Part shown: piece after piece, positions 44,070-52,398 of the stretch
Position numbering within the stretch: position 1 is the first letter of the stretch
Layout: each line of letters begins with the position of its first letter
NCBI RefSeq assembly: GCF_900115755.1
Contig: NZ_FOXQ01000003.1
Coordinates: forward strand, 310,001 to 374,000
Length of the DNA stretch: 64,000 nt
Direction: 5' to 3'
Origin: Parafilimonas terrae
GTDB lineage: Bacteria; Bacteroidota; Bacteroidia; Chitinophagales; Chitinophagaceae
The notes under the pieces: generated by a model
Told to the model about the DNA's origin: nothing
The model's database searches: none
The model's input: the letters and a program-made list of their open reading frames with translations, nothing else
Position numbers and translations under genes: made by a program

Positions 44070-44127
44070 GGCAGCTAACTGACTGCTTTAAAAAGTTTTA
44101 GATTCAAAAAATAACTTATAACACAGT

Positions 44128-45165
44128 GTGAAACCAGAAAAGGAAATTACGATTTACGATATTGCCAAACAATTGGGTGTATCTCCGGCCACGGTAAGCC
44201 GTGCGCTCAATAACAGCCCGTCAATCAGCACTTCCACACGTAAACGCGTAAATGCTTTAGCCGAAAAATTAGGCTACCGGCATAATACTTTCGCCAGCAG
44301 CCTGCGCCTCCAAAAAACAAATACAATTGGCGTAATCCTTCACGAATTAAACAGCTACTTTATTACTTCTGTGCTTGCAGGTATAGAAAAAATTGCATCA
44401 GAAGCTAAATACAATCTTATAATCGTGCACTCGGCTGAAAATGCTGCACTTGAAATAGCAAATGCCCGCAATCTTTTTCATAAACGGGTTGACGGTGTTA
44501 TAGCTTCCCTATCATTCGATACAGAAGACATTTCTCATTTCAATCAGTTTCAAAGTAAAAATATACCCGTTGTTTTCTTTGACCGCGTTTTTGAAAACAG
44601 CGAGAGCACAAAAGTTATTATCAATAATTTCCAGGCGGGCTATGATGCCACCAGTCATCTTATACAACAGGGTTGCAGGCGTATTGCACATGTTACCTCC
44701 AGCCTTAAAAGAAATGTTTATGCCGAAAGAATGAGGGGCTACAAACAGGCTTTGCTTGATAACAAATTGAAGTTCGATGAAAAGCTTGTGATAATTGACG
44801 GTTTTAAAGAGCAGGACGCCACCCGTTCGGCAAAGCATATCTTGTCTATGAAAACTTTACCCGACGGCCTTTTTATTACCAATGATTTTTGTGCAGCCGT
44901 AATAATGCAAATATTGAAAGATGCAGGTGTGCGTGTGCCGGAAGATATAGCGATTGTTGGTTTTAATAACGATAGTATAGGCAAAGTTGTAAGCCCCAAA
45001 CTCACTACCATAAATTATCCCGGCTTTGAAATGGGACAGGTTGCAGCACAAAGCCTTATTAATCATTTAAAGGGGTTATGGAATATAAACCTTACCAACA
45101 CTGTGGTAATAAAATCGGAGCTTATTATCAGGGAGTCATCCCTTAAATCAGGTAAAACAGCATAG
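44128..45165 (+). CDS. LacI-family transcriptional regulator
   Basis: A 345-residue regulator that starts with GTG. The N-terminal helix-turn-helix is ITIYDIAKQLGVSPATVSRA followed by the hinge KRVNALAEKLGYRHN. The periplasmic-binding-like domain (about 60-335) has TIGVILHELNSYFITSVLAG, ARNLFHKRVDGVIASL, VVFFDRVF, LPDGLFITNDFCAA and VPEDIAIVGFNND. Such proteins bind a sugar or sugar phosphate and control nearby genes. No sugar uptake or catabolic gene is adjacent, so it may be a global or orphan regulator. Confidence 0.9.
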   Translation: MKPEKEITIYDIAKQLGVSPATVSRALNNSPSISTSTRKRVNALAEKLGYRHNTFASSLRLQKTNTIGVILHELNSYFITSVLAGIEKIASEAKYNLIIVHSAENAALEIANARNLFHKRVDGVIASLSFDTEDISHFNQFQSKNIPVVFFDRVFENSESTKVIINNFQAGYDATSHLIQQGCRRIAHVTSSLKRNVYAERMRGYKQALLDNKLKFDEKLVIIDGFKEQDATRSAKHILSMKTLPDGLFITNDFCAAVIMQILKDAGVRVPEDIAIVGFNNDSIGKVVSPKLTTINYPGFEMGQVAAQSLINHLKGLWNINLTNTVVIKSELIIRESSLKSGKTA

Positions 45166-45253
45166 GTTTTTTATCTGTATTAGAATGCACTTATCTTAAC
45201 TAAAAGCTACAGATTAATGATAATATTGCATAAATCTTAACCCTTAAGTTTAC

Positions 45254-45261
45254 TATTTTTG
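45254..45261 (+). promoter_or_regulatory. -7 promoter box of the desaturase gene
   Basis: TATTTTTG fits the Bacteroidota -7 consensus TAnnTTTG exactly, 29 bases before the ATG. A clear TTTG at -33 was not found, so support is partial. Confidence 0.5.
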
Positions 45262-45290
45262 CAATTCATTTTTTAAAAGTCTGTTTTCTC

Positions 45291-46361
45291 ATGAGTGTTA
45301 CTCCAAAATTTGCACAGCTAAAACCATCTTTTCATGCTGAATTAAAAAAACGTATTGCTAACTATTTTGAAACTACCGGCAAATCGACTGCTGGTAATTA
45401 CGCACTTTGGACCAAAGCCATTATTTTAGTCTCGACACTTATCTTCTTATATATACACCTGGTTTTCTTTACGCCTTCAACATTCTGGGCTATAACTGAA
45501 TGCATATTGCTTGGCGGCGCTGTTGCATCAATAGGTTTTAATATTATGCACGATGGCGCTCACGGCAGTTTCAGCAAGAGCCCTGTTTTAAATAAAATGG
45601 CTGCCGTAACGCTTGGCTTTTTGGGTGGAAGCCATTTTATGTGGAATGTTAAACATAATATTATTCATCATGCTTATACAAACATTGATGGCGTGGATGA
45701 TGATATTGACGCAAAGCCTTTTTTAAGAATGGCATCAACTCAGAAGAAGTATAAATTTCATCGTTTCCAGCATTGGTATTTTTGGTTTTTTTATTGCTGG
45801 CTGTATATATACTGGATTTTCTTCTCTGACTATAAAAAATATTTTACCCGCAAAATAGGAGATATACCACTGAAGAAAATGACGATAAGCGATCATGTTT
45901 ATTTTTGGCTGTATAAGGTAGTAAGCCTCGCAGTTTTTATTGTTATACCTATGATTAAAGTGGGCGTGGGCGATACCATTATTGGCTATTTAATAATGAC
46001 GCTTGTTGCAGGTTTTATTTTAAGTATTGTGTTTCAATTAGCGCACACAGTTGAGCACACGCATTTCCCAATGCCGAATGAGGTTTCCGGCAAAATGGAA
46101 GACGAGTGGGCAATTCACCAGCTAAAAACAACCGCCAATTTTGCAACAAGAAATCCTGTTATTTCCTGGCTGGTAGGCGGCCTGAATTTCCAGATTGAAC
46201 ACCATTTATTTCCTAAAATATCGCATGTTCATTATCCTGCCATCAGCAAAATAATAAAGCAGGCATGCAAGGAATATAATATCACTTATGTTGAATATCC
46301 GCGCATGTACCAGGCAGTTATTTCGCATGTTTCTTTCCTGAAACAAATGGGAACGGCGTAA
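45291..46361 (+). CDS. Membrane fatty acid desaturase
   Basis: A 356-residue desaturase. The three histidine boxes are all present: HDGAH (87-91), HNIIHH (122-127) and QIEHH (301-305). The hydrophobic pattern gives four helices in two pairs. The third box with Gln and the following LFPKISHVHYPAIS place it with linoleoyl-CoA/front-end-type desaturases, acting on acyl chains of membrane lipids or acyl-CoA with a di-iron centre. No N-terminal cytochrome b5 domain is present. It is single, with its own promoter and a hairpin behind it. Confidence 0.9.
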   Translation: MSVTPKFAQLKPSFHAELKKRIANYFETTGKSTAGNYALWTKAIILVSTLIFLYIHLVFFTPSTFWAITECILLGGAVASIGFNIMHDGAHGSFSKSPVLNKMAAVTLGFLGGSHFMWNVKHNIIHHAYTNIDGVDDDIDAKPFLRMASTQKKYKFHRFQHWYFWFFYCWLYIYWIFFSDYKKYFTRKIGDIPLKKMTISDHVYFWLYKVVSLAVFIVIPMIKVGVGDTIIGYLIMTLVAGFILSIVFQLAHTVEHTHFPMPNEVSGKMEDEWAIHQLKTTANFATRNPVISWLVGGLNFQIEHHLFPKISHVHYPAISKIIKQACKEYNITYVEYPRMYQAVISHVSFLKQMGTA

Positions 46362-46436
46362 CGAAGTTTTAAAGCCCACGGGTTTACATGTTCATTAGTT
46401 TAATACACAATTAGCATGTAAACTCCCTGGCTTCGT
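46361..46436. terminator. Interrupted hairpin between convergent genes
   Basis: GTTTACATG (46382-46390) pairs with CATGTAAAC (46415-46423), and ACGAAG (46361-46366) with CTTCGT (46431-46436). The long loop and lack of a T-run make it a weak bidirectional terminator candidate between the desaturase and RNA methyltransferase genes. Confidence 0.45.
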
Positions 46437-46451
46437 GAATATTCAAATTTT

Positions 46452-47180
46452 CTAAATCTTAATCTTTAACGAGTACAAAATAATACCTGTCGCCACGGCG
46501 GCGTTCAGCGATTCTGCATTGCCAATTTTCGGAATAGATATTTTCTTTTGAATATAAGGCTGAATATTTTCCCTGATACCCTTTCCTTCATTGCCAATTA
46601 TCACAAAGCATTCTTCTGTTTTTTTGATAGCTGAAACCGCTTCCCCGTCAAGCATAGCGCCATAAACGGGTATTTTATTGGAATACAGAAATCCGTCTAA
46701 ATCAGTATAAATCATATTTACACGGGCTATACTTCCCATAGTTGACTGCACAACCTTTGCATTATATATATCTGCCGTGTCCGGCGATGCTATGATATTT
46801 TCAATGCCAAACCAGTCTGCCGTCCTGATGATAGTTCCAAGATTGCCGGGATCCTGTATGCCGTCAAGCACCAGCGTTATTTTATTGTTGAAATCAGGGC
46901 TTTGACGCAGCTTCTTTTTTTCAAATACCGCAATAACTTTGTTTGGTGTTTCGAAGTTTGATATTCTTTTTAAACCTGCTTCATCAACTTCTATAACATC
47001 TTTTATATCGCTGTTATCAGCAGCCCATTTTTTAAGCGCATAAATTTTTCGTATCGCAAATCCCGACTGTATTAATTCGTCAACGACCTTTACACCTTCG
47101 GCTACAAAACAACCTTCATTATCACGGTTTTTTTTATGGCCTAAACTTTGGATATATTTGGCCTCATTCCTGCTGAGCAT
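46452..47180 (-). CDS. SpoU/TrmH-type RNA 2'-O-methyltransferase
   Basis: A 242-residue methyltransferase of the SPOUT class. The N-terminal substrate-binding part starts KYIQSLGHKKNRDNEGCFVA; the catalytic part has LDGIQDPGNLGTIIRTADWFG, FVIIGNEGKGI and ISIPKIGNAESLNAAVATGI, the three SpoU motifs that form the knot and bind SAM. It methylates a ribose 2'-OH in rRNA or tRNA; the exact site cannot be assigned. The ATG at 47180 is 6 bases from the divergent Omp85 start, so the two share a promoter zone. Confidence 0.9.
   Translation of the reverse strand: MLSRNEAKYIQSLGHKKNRDNEGCFVAEGVKVVDELIQSGFAIRKIYALKKWAADNSDIKDVIEVDEAGLKRISNFETPNKVIAVFEKKKLRQSPDFNNKITLVLDGIQDPGNLGTIIRTADWFGIENIIASPDTADIYNAKVVQSTMGSIARVNMIYTDLDGFLYSNKIPVYGAMLDGEAVSAIKKTEECFVIIGNEGKGIRENIQPYIQKKISIPKIGNAESLNAAVATGIILYSLKIKI
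47153..47160 (+). promoter_or_regulatory. -7 promoter box of the Omp85 gene inside the divergent gene
   Basis: TATATTTG matches TAnnTTTG and lies 26 bases before the ATG at 47187, inside the first codons of the minus-strand methyltransferase gene. It supports 47187, not 47148, as the Omp85 start. Confidence 0.5.
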
Positions 47181-47186
47181 TTAGAT

Positions 47187-49628
47187 ATGATTTTGAGTAG
47201 AACAAAGATTATAAATACCTTATTTTTTTTAGCCTTTATTTTTTTATTGCAGTCCTGTACCGAAGAAAAGTTCCTGTTTGCCATTAACCGCGTTAAAGTA
47301 AAAAATTATCCTGTTGACACACCTTTCGTGTATAGCAATAAGATAAATATAGATGGTAAAATAAGCGGCGAAGAAGAAACCCGGTTGCAGGAAAATCTTG
47401 TAAGTTATTGGGCTGATAGTTTATATGCAAGACGGGTTCAAAAACTGGGTTACCGTTATATTTTGAGAAATCCGCCTGTTTTTGATTCCACTTCTATAAA
47501 TACTACGCATGATTTTATGAACAGCTTCCTGTTTTCGCAGGGATATTTCAACACCGCCATAACTGATACTTTCCATATAGATACTGTGTATAAAGGCAAA
47601 AAGCCGCCTCAGTACCGTACAACTGTAGAAATGAATATTGATGTTGGCAAGCGGGTAATTATAGATTCATTTGGGTATGACCTTCAGGATGAAATGCTGC
47701 AGCGCATTGCTAAAAACACAGTTAAAGCAAGCAAAATAGAGCCGGGTAAAACACCTTATTCAAAAGAAGTTTTAGGGGCTGAATTAGACCGGTTAGTGAA
47801 TGTTTACAGAAACAGGGGCTATTTTTTGTTACAACGCAATAACCTGGCAGCCCTGGTTGATACAGGCAATATTGCCCTGCTTAACCTAACCGTTGACCCT
47901 TTTGAACAGATGCATATAATTGAACAGGCGCAGCAAAAAAAACTTGAAAACCCCACAGCCACCGTTACCATACAGCAACGCCGGCTGGCAGATACAACCA
48001 ATTCTAACCAGGATACTTCTTTTCTCAAAAGGTTTTATACCGGCAGAATTTATTATTTTCCCGAAACTTATATAACTGAGTTACCTGATACCATTTTAAA
48101 TCATACTGAAAACTTTCGCGTACAAAATTTCAGAAATTACTCAGTTTATTACAGGCGCGGCTCATTCAAACCAAAAATGTTCCGGCAGCTTAACTTCCTT
48201 AGATCCGAGCGCATGTATAACGACAACCTGTTTTACAAAACGGTAAATACCTTAAATCAGATTGGCGCATGGAAGCAGGTAGATACAAGAACCATTATAA
48301 GAGGCGATTCACTTGACATATATTATTTTTTATATCCCGACAGAAAACAAAATATAAGCTATAACCTTGAAGCCAGCCGCAATACCGGCGATGTATTGAC
48401 TTCTTCTAACTTTTTCGGCCTGGCATTAAATACTACCTATCGCAACAGGAACGTGTGGCGCAATGCGGTACAATCGTCCACCAGTTTTGTAAACGGCGTT
48501 GAACTCAGCCTTAATCAAAGCCAGGTGCAAAATAATTCGCTCTTCCAGGCATTTCAAATTTCGCTTGGTCAAACGTATAGTTTTCCCCGGGCATTCATTC
48601 CTTTTAAAATAAAACGGCCCGGGCGGTTCGATTTTGGCCGCACCGTTATAAGCGCCAATGCCTCTTATGCCGACAGGCGCGATTATTTCCGTTTGCGCTC
48701 TTTTGTGGCCGATTACGGTTATGACTGGAAAAAGCGGAATAAAGTATGGCAGGCACGTTTTCCAAATATCGAATTATACTCTTTGGATACTTTACCAAGG
48801 CTCGTAGAAGCTTTTGAACAAAACCCTTTTTTGCGTAACTCTTTCAATACGGGAAAAGTAATCAGCGCCAGGGGAAGCCTGATTATAACCTATCCCGGCA
48901 AAACAAACGTCACTAATTATGTGCGCTTTTCAAGCGAGCTGAGCATACCCGGGTTATATAAAATAAACGACAGGATATATCAATTTGTAAAAGCAGAAGC
49001 TGAATACCGTAAAACGATCAACCTGCACAGAACTGTGCTGGCCACACGTGCTTTTGCAGGTGTAGGGTACAACTATCATGTATCTCAAAGCCTGGGCATA
49101 ACCCTGCCTTTTTATAAACAATTTATTGCCGGCGGGCCAAACAGCATGCGGGCCTGGGGCCTGCGGCAACTAGGCCTTGGTTCTTCTTTGCTAAGCGATA
49201 CATCTTCCACTTTCAGGGACAGGTATGGAGATATGCAACTGGAAGCAAATGTGGAATACCGCTATCCTATTGCACATTATTCAAGCCTTAACCTTAACGG
49301 CGCTTTGTTTGTGGATGCGGGCAATATATGGAATGTGCGAAAAGATCCCAATAACCCTGAAAGCGAATTCAATATAAGCCGGTTTGGAAGAGATATTGCC
49401 ATAGGCGTTGGCACCGGTCTTCGTTTCGATTTTAATTATTTTTTAATAAGGGTTGATATGGGCATAAAACTAAAAGACCCTGCACGCCTTGAAAATAATG
49501 GCTGGCTCGATATTCCAAATTTCACCTGGCGCAATCATGAATTTGACAGGTATGATGTAAATGGAAAACTCATTGGCTCCAAACGAAATAATTATGCCAT
49601 ACAGTTAGGCATTGGCCTGCCCTTCTGA
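47187..49628 (+). CDS. tamL: TamL-like lipoprotein of the Omp85 family
   Basis: An 813-residue outer membrane protein. From the Met at 47187 it has a lipoprotein signal (IINTLFFLAFIFLLQSC), so it is a lipid-anchored Omp85 protein as in Bacteroidota TamL. POTRA-like parts are seen near residues 85-250 (DFMNSFLFSQGYFNTAI, ELDRLVNVYRNRGYFLL). The barrel follows from about residue 380, with strands such as SYNLEASRNTGDV, and contains AGGPNSMRAWGLRQLG, the loop-6-like region, and a last strand NNYAIQLGIGLPF ending in Phe. It likely inserts proteins or moves lipids together with TamB, which is not in the window. Its last 24 bases overlap the convergent truB gene. Confidence 0.82.
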   Translation: MILSRTKIINTLFFLAFIFLLQSCTEEKFLFAINRVKVKNYPVDTPFVYSNKINIDGKISGEEETRLQENLVSYWADSLYARRVQKLGYRYILRNPPVFDSTSINTTHDFMNSFLFSQGYFNTAITDTFHIDTVYKGKKPPQYRTTVEMNIDVGKRVIIDSFGYDLQDEMLQRIAKNTVKASKIEPGKTPYSKEVLGAELDRLVNVYRNRGYFLLQRNNLAALVDTGNIALLNLTVDPFEQMHIIEQAQQKKLENPTATVTIQQRRLADTTNSNQDTSFLKRFYTGRIYYFPETYITELPDTILNHTENFRVQNFRNYSVYYRRGSFKPKMFRQLNFLRSERMYNDNLFYKTVNTLNQIGAWKQVDTRTIIRGDSLDIYYFLYPDRKQNISYNLEASRNTGDVLTSSNFFGLALNTTYRNRNVWRNAVQSSTSFVNGVELSLNQSQVQNNSLFQAFQISLGQTYSFPRAFIPFKIKRPGRFDFGRTVISANASYADRRDYFRLRSFVADYGYDWKKRNKVWQARFPNIELYSLDTLPRLVEAFEQNPFLRNSFNTGKVISARGSLIITYPGKTNVTNYVRFSSELSIPGLYKINDRIYQFVKAEAEYRKTINLHRTVLATRAFAGVGYNYHVSQSLGITLPFYKQFIAGGPNSMRAWGLRQLGLGSSLLSDTSSTFRDRYGDMQLEANVEYRYPIAHYSSLNLNGALFVDAGNIWNVRKDPNNPESEFNISRFGRDIAIGVGTGLRFDFNYFLIRVDMGIKLKDPARLENNGWLDIPNFTWRNHEFDRYDVNGKLIGSKRNNYAIQLGIGLPF

Positions 49629-50330
49629 TGCCTGTTTCATTTTGTTTATTCTTTCCTCAAACTGTAAAGGCAGCATGGCATCATTAACTGAAAAACTGCC
49701 AATGCGCGTTCTTCTCAGGCTGCTCAGATAAGCGCCGGCGCCAAGTATTTTACCAAAATCACTTGCAAGGCTTCGTATATAAGTGCCTGTTGAACAAACA
49801 ACTTTAAACTCAATCACCGGCAACTCAATTTTAGTAATGTCGAAAGCGCTGATGGTTATTTTCCTCGGCTCAAGCTTTACTTCATGTCCTTTGCGGGCCA
49901 GCAGGTAAACAGGTTTACCATCTTTTTTTATAGCGGAATGAATAGGTGGCGTTTGCAATATTTCCCCGGTTAATGATTGTGCCGCCTGTTGCAAATCTGC
50001 TTCTGTAAGATGATTTATTTCTTTAAAATCAGCCGGTTCGCTTTCAAGATCAAATGTAGGCGTTGTGGCGCCAATAGTAAATGAGCCGGTATATTCCTTT
50101 TCCATTCCCATATATTCATTAATCTTTTTGGTGAACCTGCCTGTACAAATTATAAGCAGGCCGGTTGCAAGTGGGTCTAAAGTGCCGGCGTGGCCCACTT
50201 TTGAAACGCCGGTAAGAATTCTTATTTTTTTAACAGCGTCAAAAGATGTCCAGCGTAAAGGCTTGTCAATCAAAATAACCTGTCCATCCAGGAATTCCTG
50301 CATTGCTTCGTGCACCGGTTTTTGTTTCAT
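49605..50330 (-). CDS. truB: tRNA pseudouridine synthase B
   Basis: A pseudouridine synthase of 241 residues from the Met at 50330. The frame opens at 50411, but the later Met gives the usual short lead before GQVILIDKPLRWTSFD. The catalytic Asp is in KVGHAGTLDPLATGLLI; later motifs are QTPPIHSAIKKDGKPVY and CSTGTYIRSLASDFG. It makes pseudouridine-55 in the T-loop of tRNAs. Its C-terminal PUA-like part is very short, as in many Bacteroidota. The stop lies inside the convergent Omp85 gene. Confidence 0.92.
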   Translation of the reverse strand: MKQKPVHEAMQEFLDGQVILIDKPLRWTSFDAVKKIRILTGVSKVGHAGTLDPLATGLLIICTGRFTKKINEYMGMEKEYTGSFTIGATTPTFDLESEPADFKEINHLTEADLQQAAQSLTGEILQTPPIHSAIKKDGKPVYLLARKGHEVKLEPRKITISAFDITKIELPVIEFKVVCSTGTYIRSLASDFGKILGAGAYLSSLRRTRIGSFSVNDAMLPLQFEERINKMKQASEGQANA

Positions 50331-50468
50331 AAAAAGAATAAATGAATTAAAATATCTGTACAGAATTTTCGTTTTTACAGGCGGTAAATTTAATGGTATA
50401 GCTTTTGCCAATATCGCAACGTTTAAACTTTACGTTCAAAATATAATCTCAGTGCTGAAAACTTGTAT

Positions 50469-51455
50469 ATGAATTTATCAGGAAAGCTTTTATCCATACC
50501 TTTTATAATTTTACTGTCTGCACTTTTTTTAATCACTTCATGCCTTAAAGAAAATTCCACCCGCCGTAGCAACCGCAGGGCGGAGACCTATAAAAACCTG
50601 CAATATGGAACGAATACAGATATAAATAATAAACGGGTTGACCTAAAGCTGGATGTATATGTGCCCGAAGGCGCTGCTGACAACCAAACATTTCCCATGG
50701 TGTTGTATGTGCATGGCGGCGGGTTTAGCGAAGGCGATAAAAACGGTGCATCAGCTTTAATGCTAAAATTTGCCGATTCAGGTTTTGTCGCCGTTTCAAT
50801 TGATTACCGACTCATTCCTGAAGATGGCAGCAGCCCCTGCACCGTAGATCCGCTACAAACGCAATACGCTTCTTACATGGCAGTTCAGGATACAAAAGCC
50901 GCCCTGCGTTATATGGTAGCAAATGCGGCAGCCTATCATGTGGATGCTTCAAAAATTTTCCTGTCGGGCAACAGCGCCGGCGCCGTAACTGTTTTAAATA
51001 CGGTTTATCTTTCCCAAAGCGATTTCAGCAACATGATCCCCGGCGTGGAAATTAAGCTGGGCAGCCTTGACAATTCTACCAATAGCCTCACCAATACATA
51101 CACCATCAGGGGCATAGCAGCCAATTCAGGCTGCCTTCCCGACCCATCTTATATAACAGCATTAAATGCGGTACCCATGATTTTTTTTCACGGTGAAAAA
51201 GACGAAGTCATCCCGGTTGATAAAGGCCATACTTACGGTTGCGACAATACTCCGTTCGTTTATGGAAGCGAAAGCTTATACACCAGGGCCTCCGCGCTGG
51301 AAACGGCGGCAGTAGTGCATATTGACCCCGGCGGCAGTCATTTGCCTTACAATTCTAATTTCCTGGCAATTAATGAATCATGCTTTTTTAGCAGCATACT
51401 AAGTGGCGCGCCCGAAAGCGGTTATTACACAGGCAATGAATCCAGTTGCCGGTAG
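50469..51455 (+). CDS. Alpha/beta-hydrolase lipoprotein (esterase/lipase)
   Basis: A 328-residue predicted lipoprotein. The start at ATG 50469 is preferred to TTG 50463. The signal ends in LITSC. The hydrolase part has MVLYVHGGGFSEGDK (oxyanion hole HGGG), KIFLSGNSAGAVTV (nucleophile Ser in G-N-S-A-G), FFHGEKDEVIPVDKG (Asp) and DPGGSHLPYN (His). It belongs to the carboxylesterase/acetyl-xylan-esterase-like group and acts in the periplasm or at the surface. The substrate is not known. It lies just upstream of efp in the same direction but efp has its own promoter box. Confidence 0.83.
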   Translation: MNLSGKLLSIPFIILLSALFLITSCLKENSTRRSNRRAETYKNLQYGTNTDINNKRVDLKLDVYVPEGAADNQTFPMVLYVHGGGFSEGDKNGASALMLKFADSGFVAVSIDYRLIPEDGSSPCTVDPLQTQYASYMAVQDTKAALRYMVANAAAYHVDASKIFLSGNSAGAVTVLNTVYLSQSDFSNMIPGVEIKLGSLDNSTNSLTNTYTIRGIAANSGCLPDPSYITALNAVPMIFFHGEKDEVIPVDKGHTYGCDNTPFVYGSESLYTRASALETAAVVHIDPGGSHLPYNSNFLAINESCFFSSILSGAPESGYYTGNESSCR

Positions 51456-51482
51456 ATTTTTCATTTTTAAAAATTGAATCCA

Positions 51483-51490
51483 TACTTTTG
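51483..51490 (+). promoter_or_regulatory. -7 promoter box of efp
   Basis: TACTTTTG fits TAnnTTTG, 22 bases before the efp ATG; a T-rich stretch but no exact TTTG lies at the -33 place. Confidence 0.5.
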
Positions 51491-51512
51491 CCGCCCTATT
51501 AAAAAGTAAAGT

Positions 51513-52079
51513 ATGGCAACAACATCAGATATTTCCCGCGGCATGATATTGAAACTCGACGGAAGCCTTTATTCCGTGGTTGAGTTTGGTGAAAATAAAA
51601 CAGCCCGTGCCGCCGCAAAGGTTTGGGCCAAATTAAAGGGCGTTGATAACAGCCGCACCATTGAAAAAACCTGGAACAGCGGCGAAAATATTTTTCCTGT
51701 AAGAGTTGAAAAGAAAGCATACCAGTTTTTATATAAAGATGATGGCGGTTACAACTTCATGGATAATGAAACTTTTGAACAGGTGGCTTTGCCGGAAAGC
51801 ATGATTGATGCGCCGCAGTTTTTAAAGGAAGGTGGTGAAGTTTTCGTAAGCATCAATACCGAAACCGAGCAAGCTATTTCGGCTGAACTGCCTGAAAAGA
51901 TTGCTTTAAAAATAACCTATACAGAACCGGGACTGCGTGGCGATACCGCTACCCGCGCTTTAAAAGCAGCTACGGTGGAAACCGGCGCAACTGTTCAGGT
52001 GCCGTTATTTGTAAACGAAGGTGAAGTTATCCGCATCAACACAAAGACGGGTGATTATGTTGAAAGGGTGAAAGAATAA
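51513..52079 (+). CDS. efp: Elongation factor P with Arg32 in the modification loop
   Basis: A 188-residue EF-P of normal length with three OB-like domains (MATTSDISRGMILKLDG; the middle with AYQFLYKDDGGYNFMD; the end with TGDYVERV). EF-P frees ribosomes stalled at proline runs. Most EF-Ps carry a Lys at the loop tip (PGKG) that is lysylated or otherwise modified. Here the loop is EFGENKTARAAAKV, so the tip is Arg32. The surrounding NK-x-x-R-x-AA matches Pseudomonas aeruginosa EF-P (NKSGRNAA, Arg32), where EarP adds rhamnose. No earP, epmA or ymfI gene is adjacent. A terminator follows. Confidence 0.95.
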   Translation: MATTSDISRGMILKLDGSLYSVVEFGENKTARAAAKVWAKLKGVDNSRTIEKTWNSGENIFPVRVEKKAYQFLYKDDGGYNFMDNETFEQVALPESMIDAPQFLKEGGEVFVSINTETEQAISAELPEKIALKITYTEPGLRGDTATRALKAATVETGATVQVPLFVNEGEVIRINTKTGDYVERVKE

Positions 52080-52101
52080 TACGGTTTAATATATTAAACT
52101 G

Positions 52102-52137
52102 AAAGCGTTTTATTTCTGCTGAATAAAACGCTTTTTT
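52102..52137 (+). terminator. Intrinsic terminator of efp
   Basis: A perfect 13-bp stem (52102-52114 with 52122-52134), a 7-base loop and T6 at its end, 22 bases after the efp stop. Confidence 0.9.
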
Positions 52138-52398
52138 ATTATAAGCATGATTGGGAATTCAATAATGAAGTTGGGCCCGCCCTGTAATATCCGGGAAAAA
52201 CCGGCTTTCGTATTTCGATTTTTTACTTTCGTCTCATTTACTTTTGATTTTCCTTAATAAATACCGAATATGCGGCAAACAGCAAAATAGCGTAATCTGT
52301 TTATATCTCTTTAAATAAAAATATTGGTAACCAACAGATTTATTGCGCATACCGCTTAATTTTAAGGCCTTTCAAAATCATAAAAACTGCATAGCCAC
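52138..52398. other. Spacer without a gene
   Basis: No convincing open frame, RNA or repeat is seen. The T-rich stretch at about 52210-52340 probably contains the promoter of the ThuA-type gene, but no exact TAnnTTTG was found. Confidence 0.5.

Noticed and set aside
47148-47186. Longer N-terminus of the Omp85 protein
   Set aside because: These 13 codons precede a complete lipoprotein signal and overlap the divergent gene and the -7 box.
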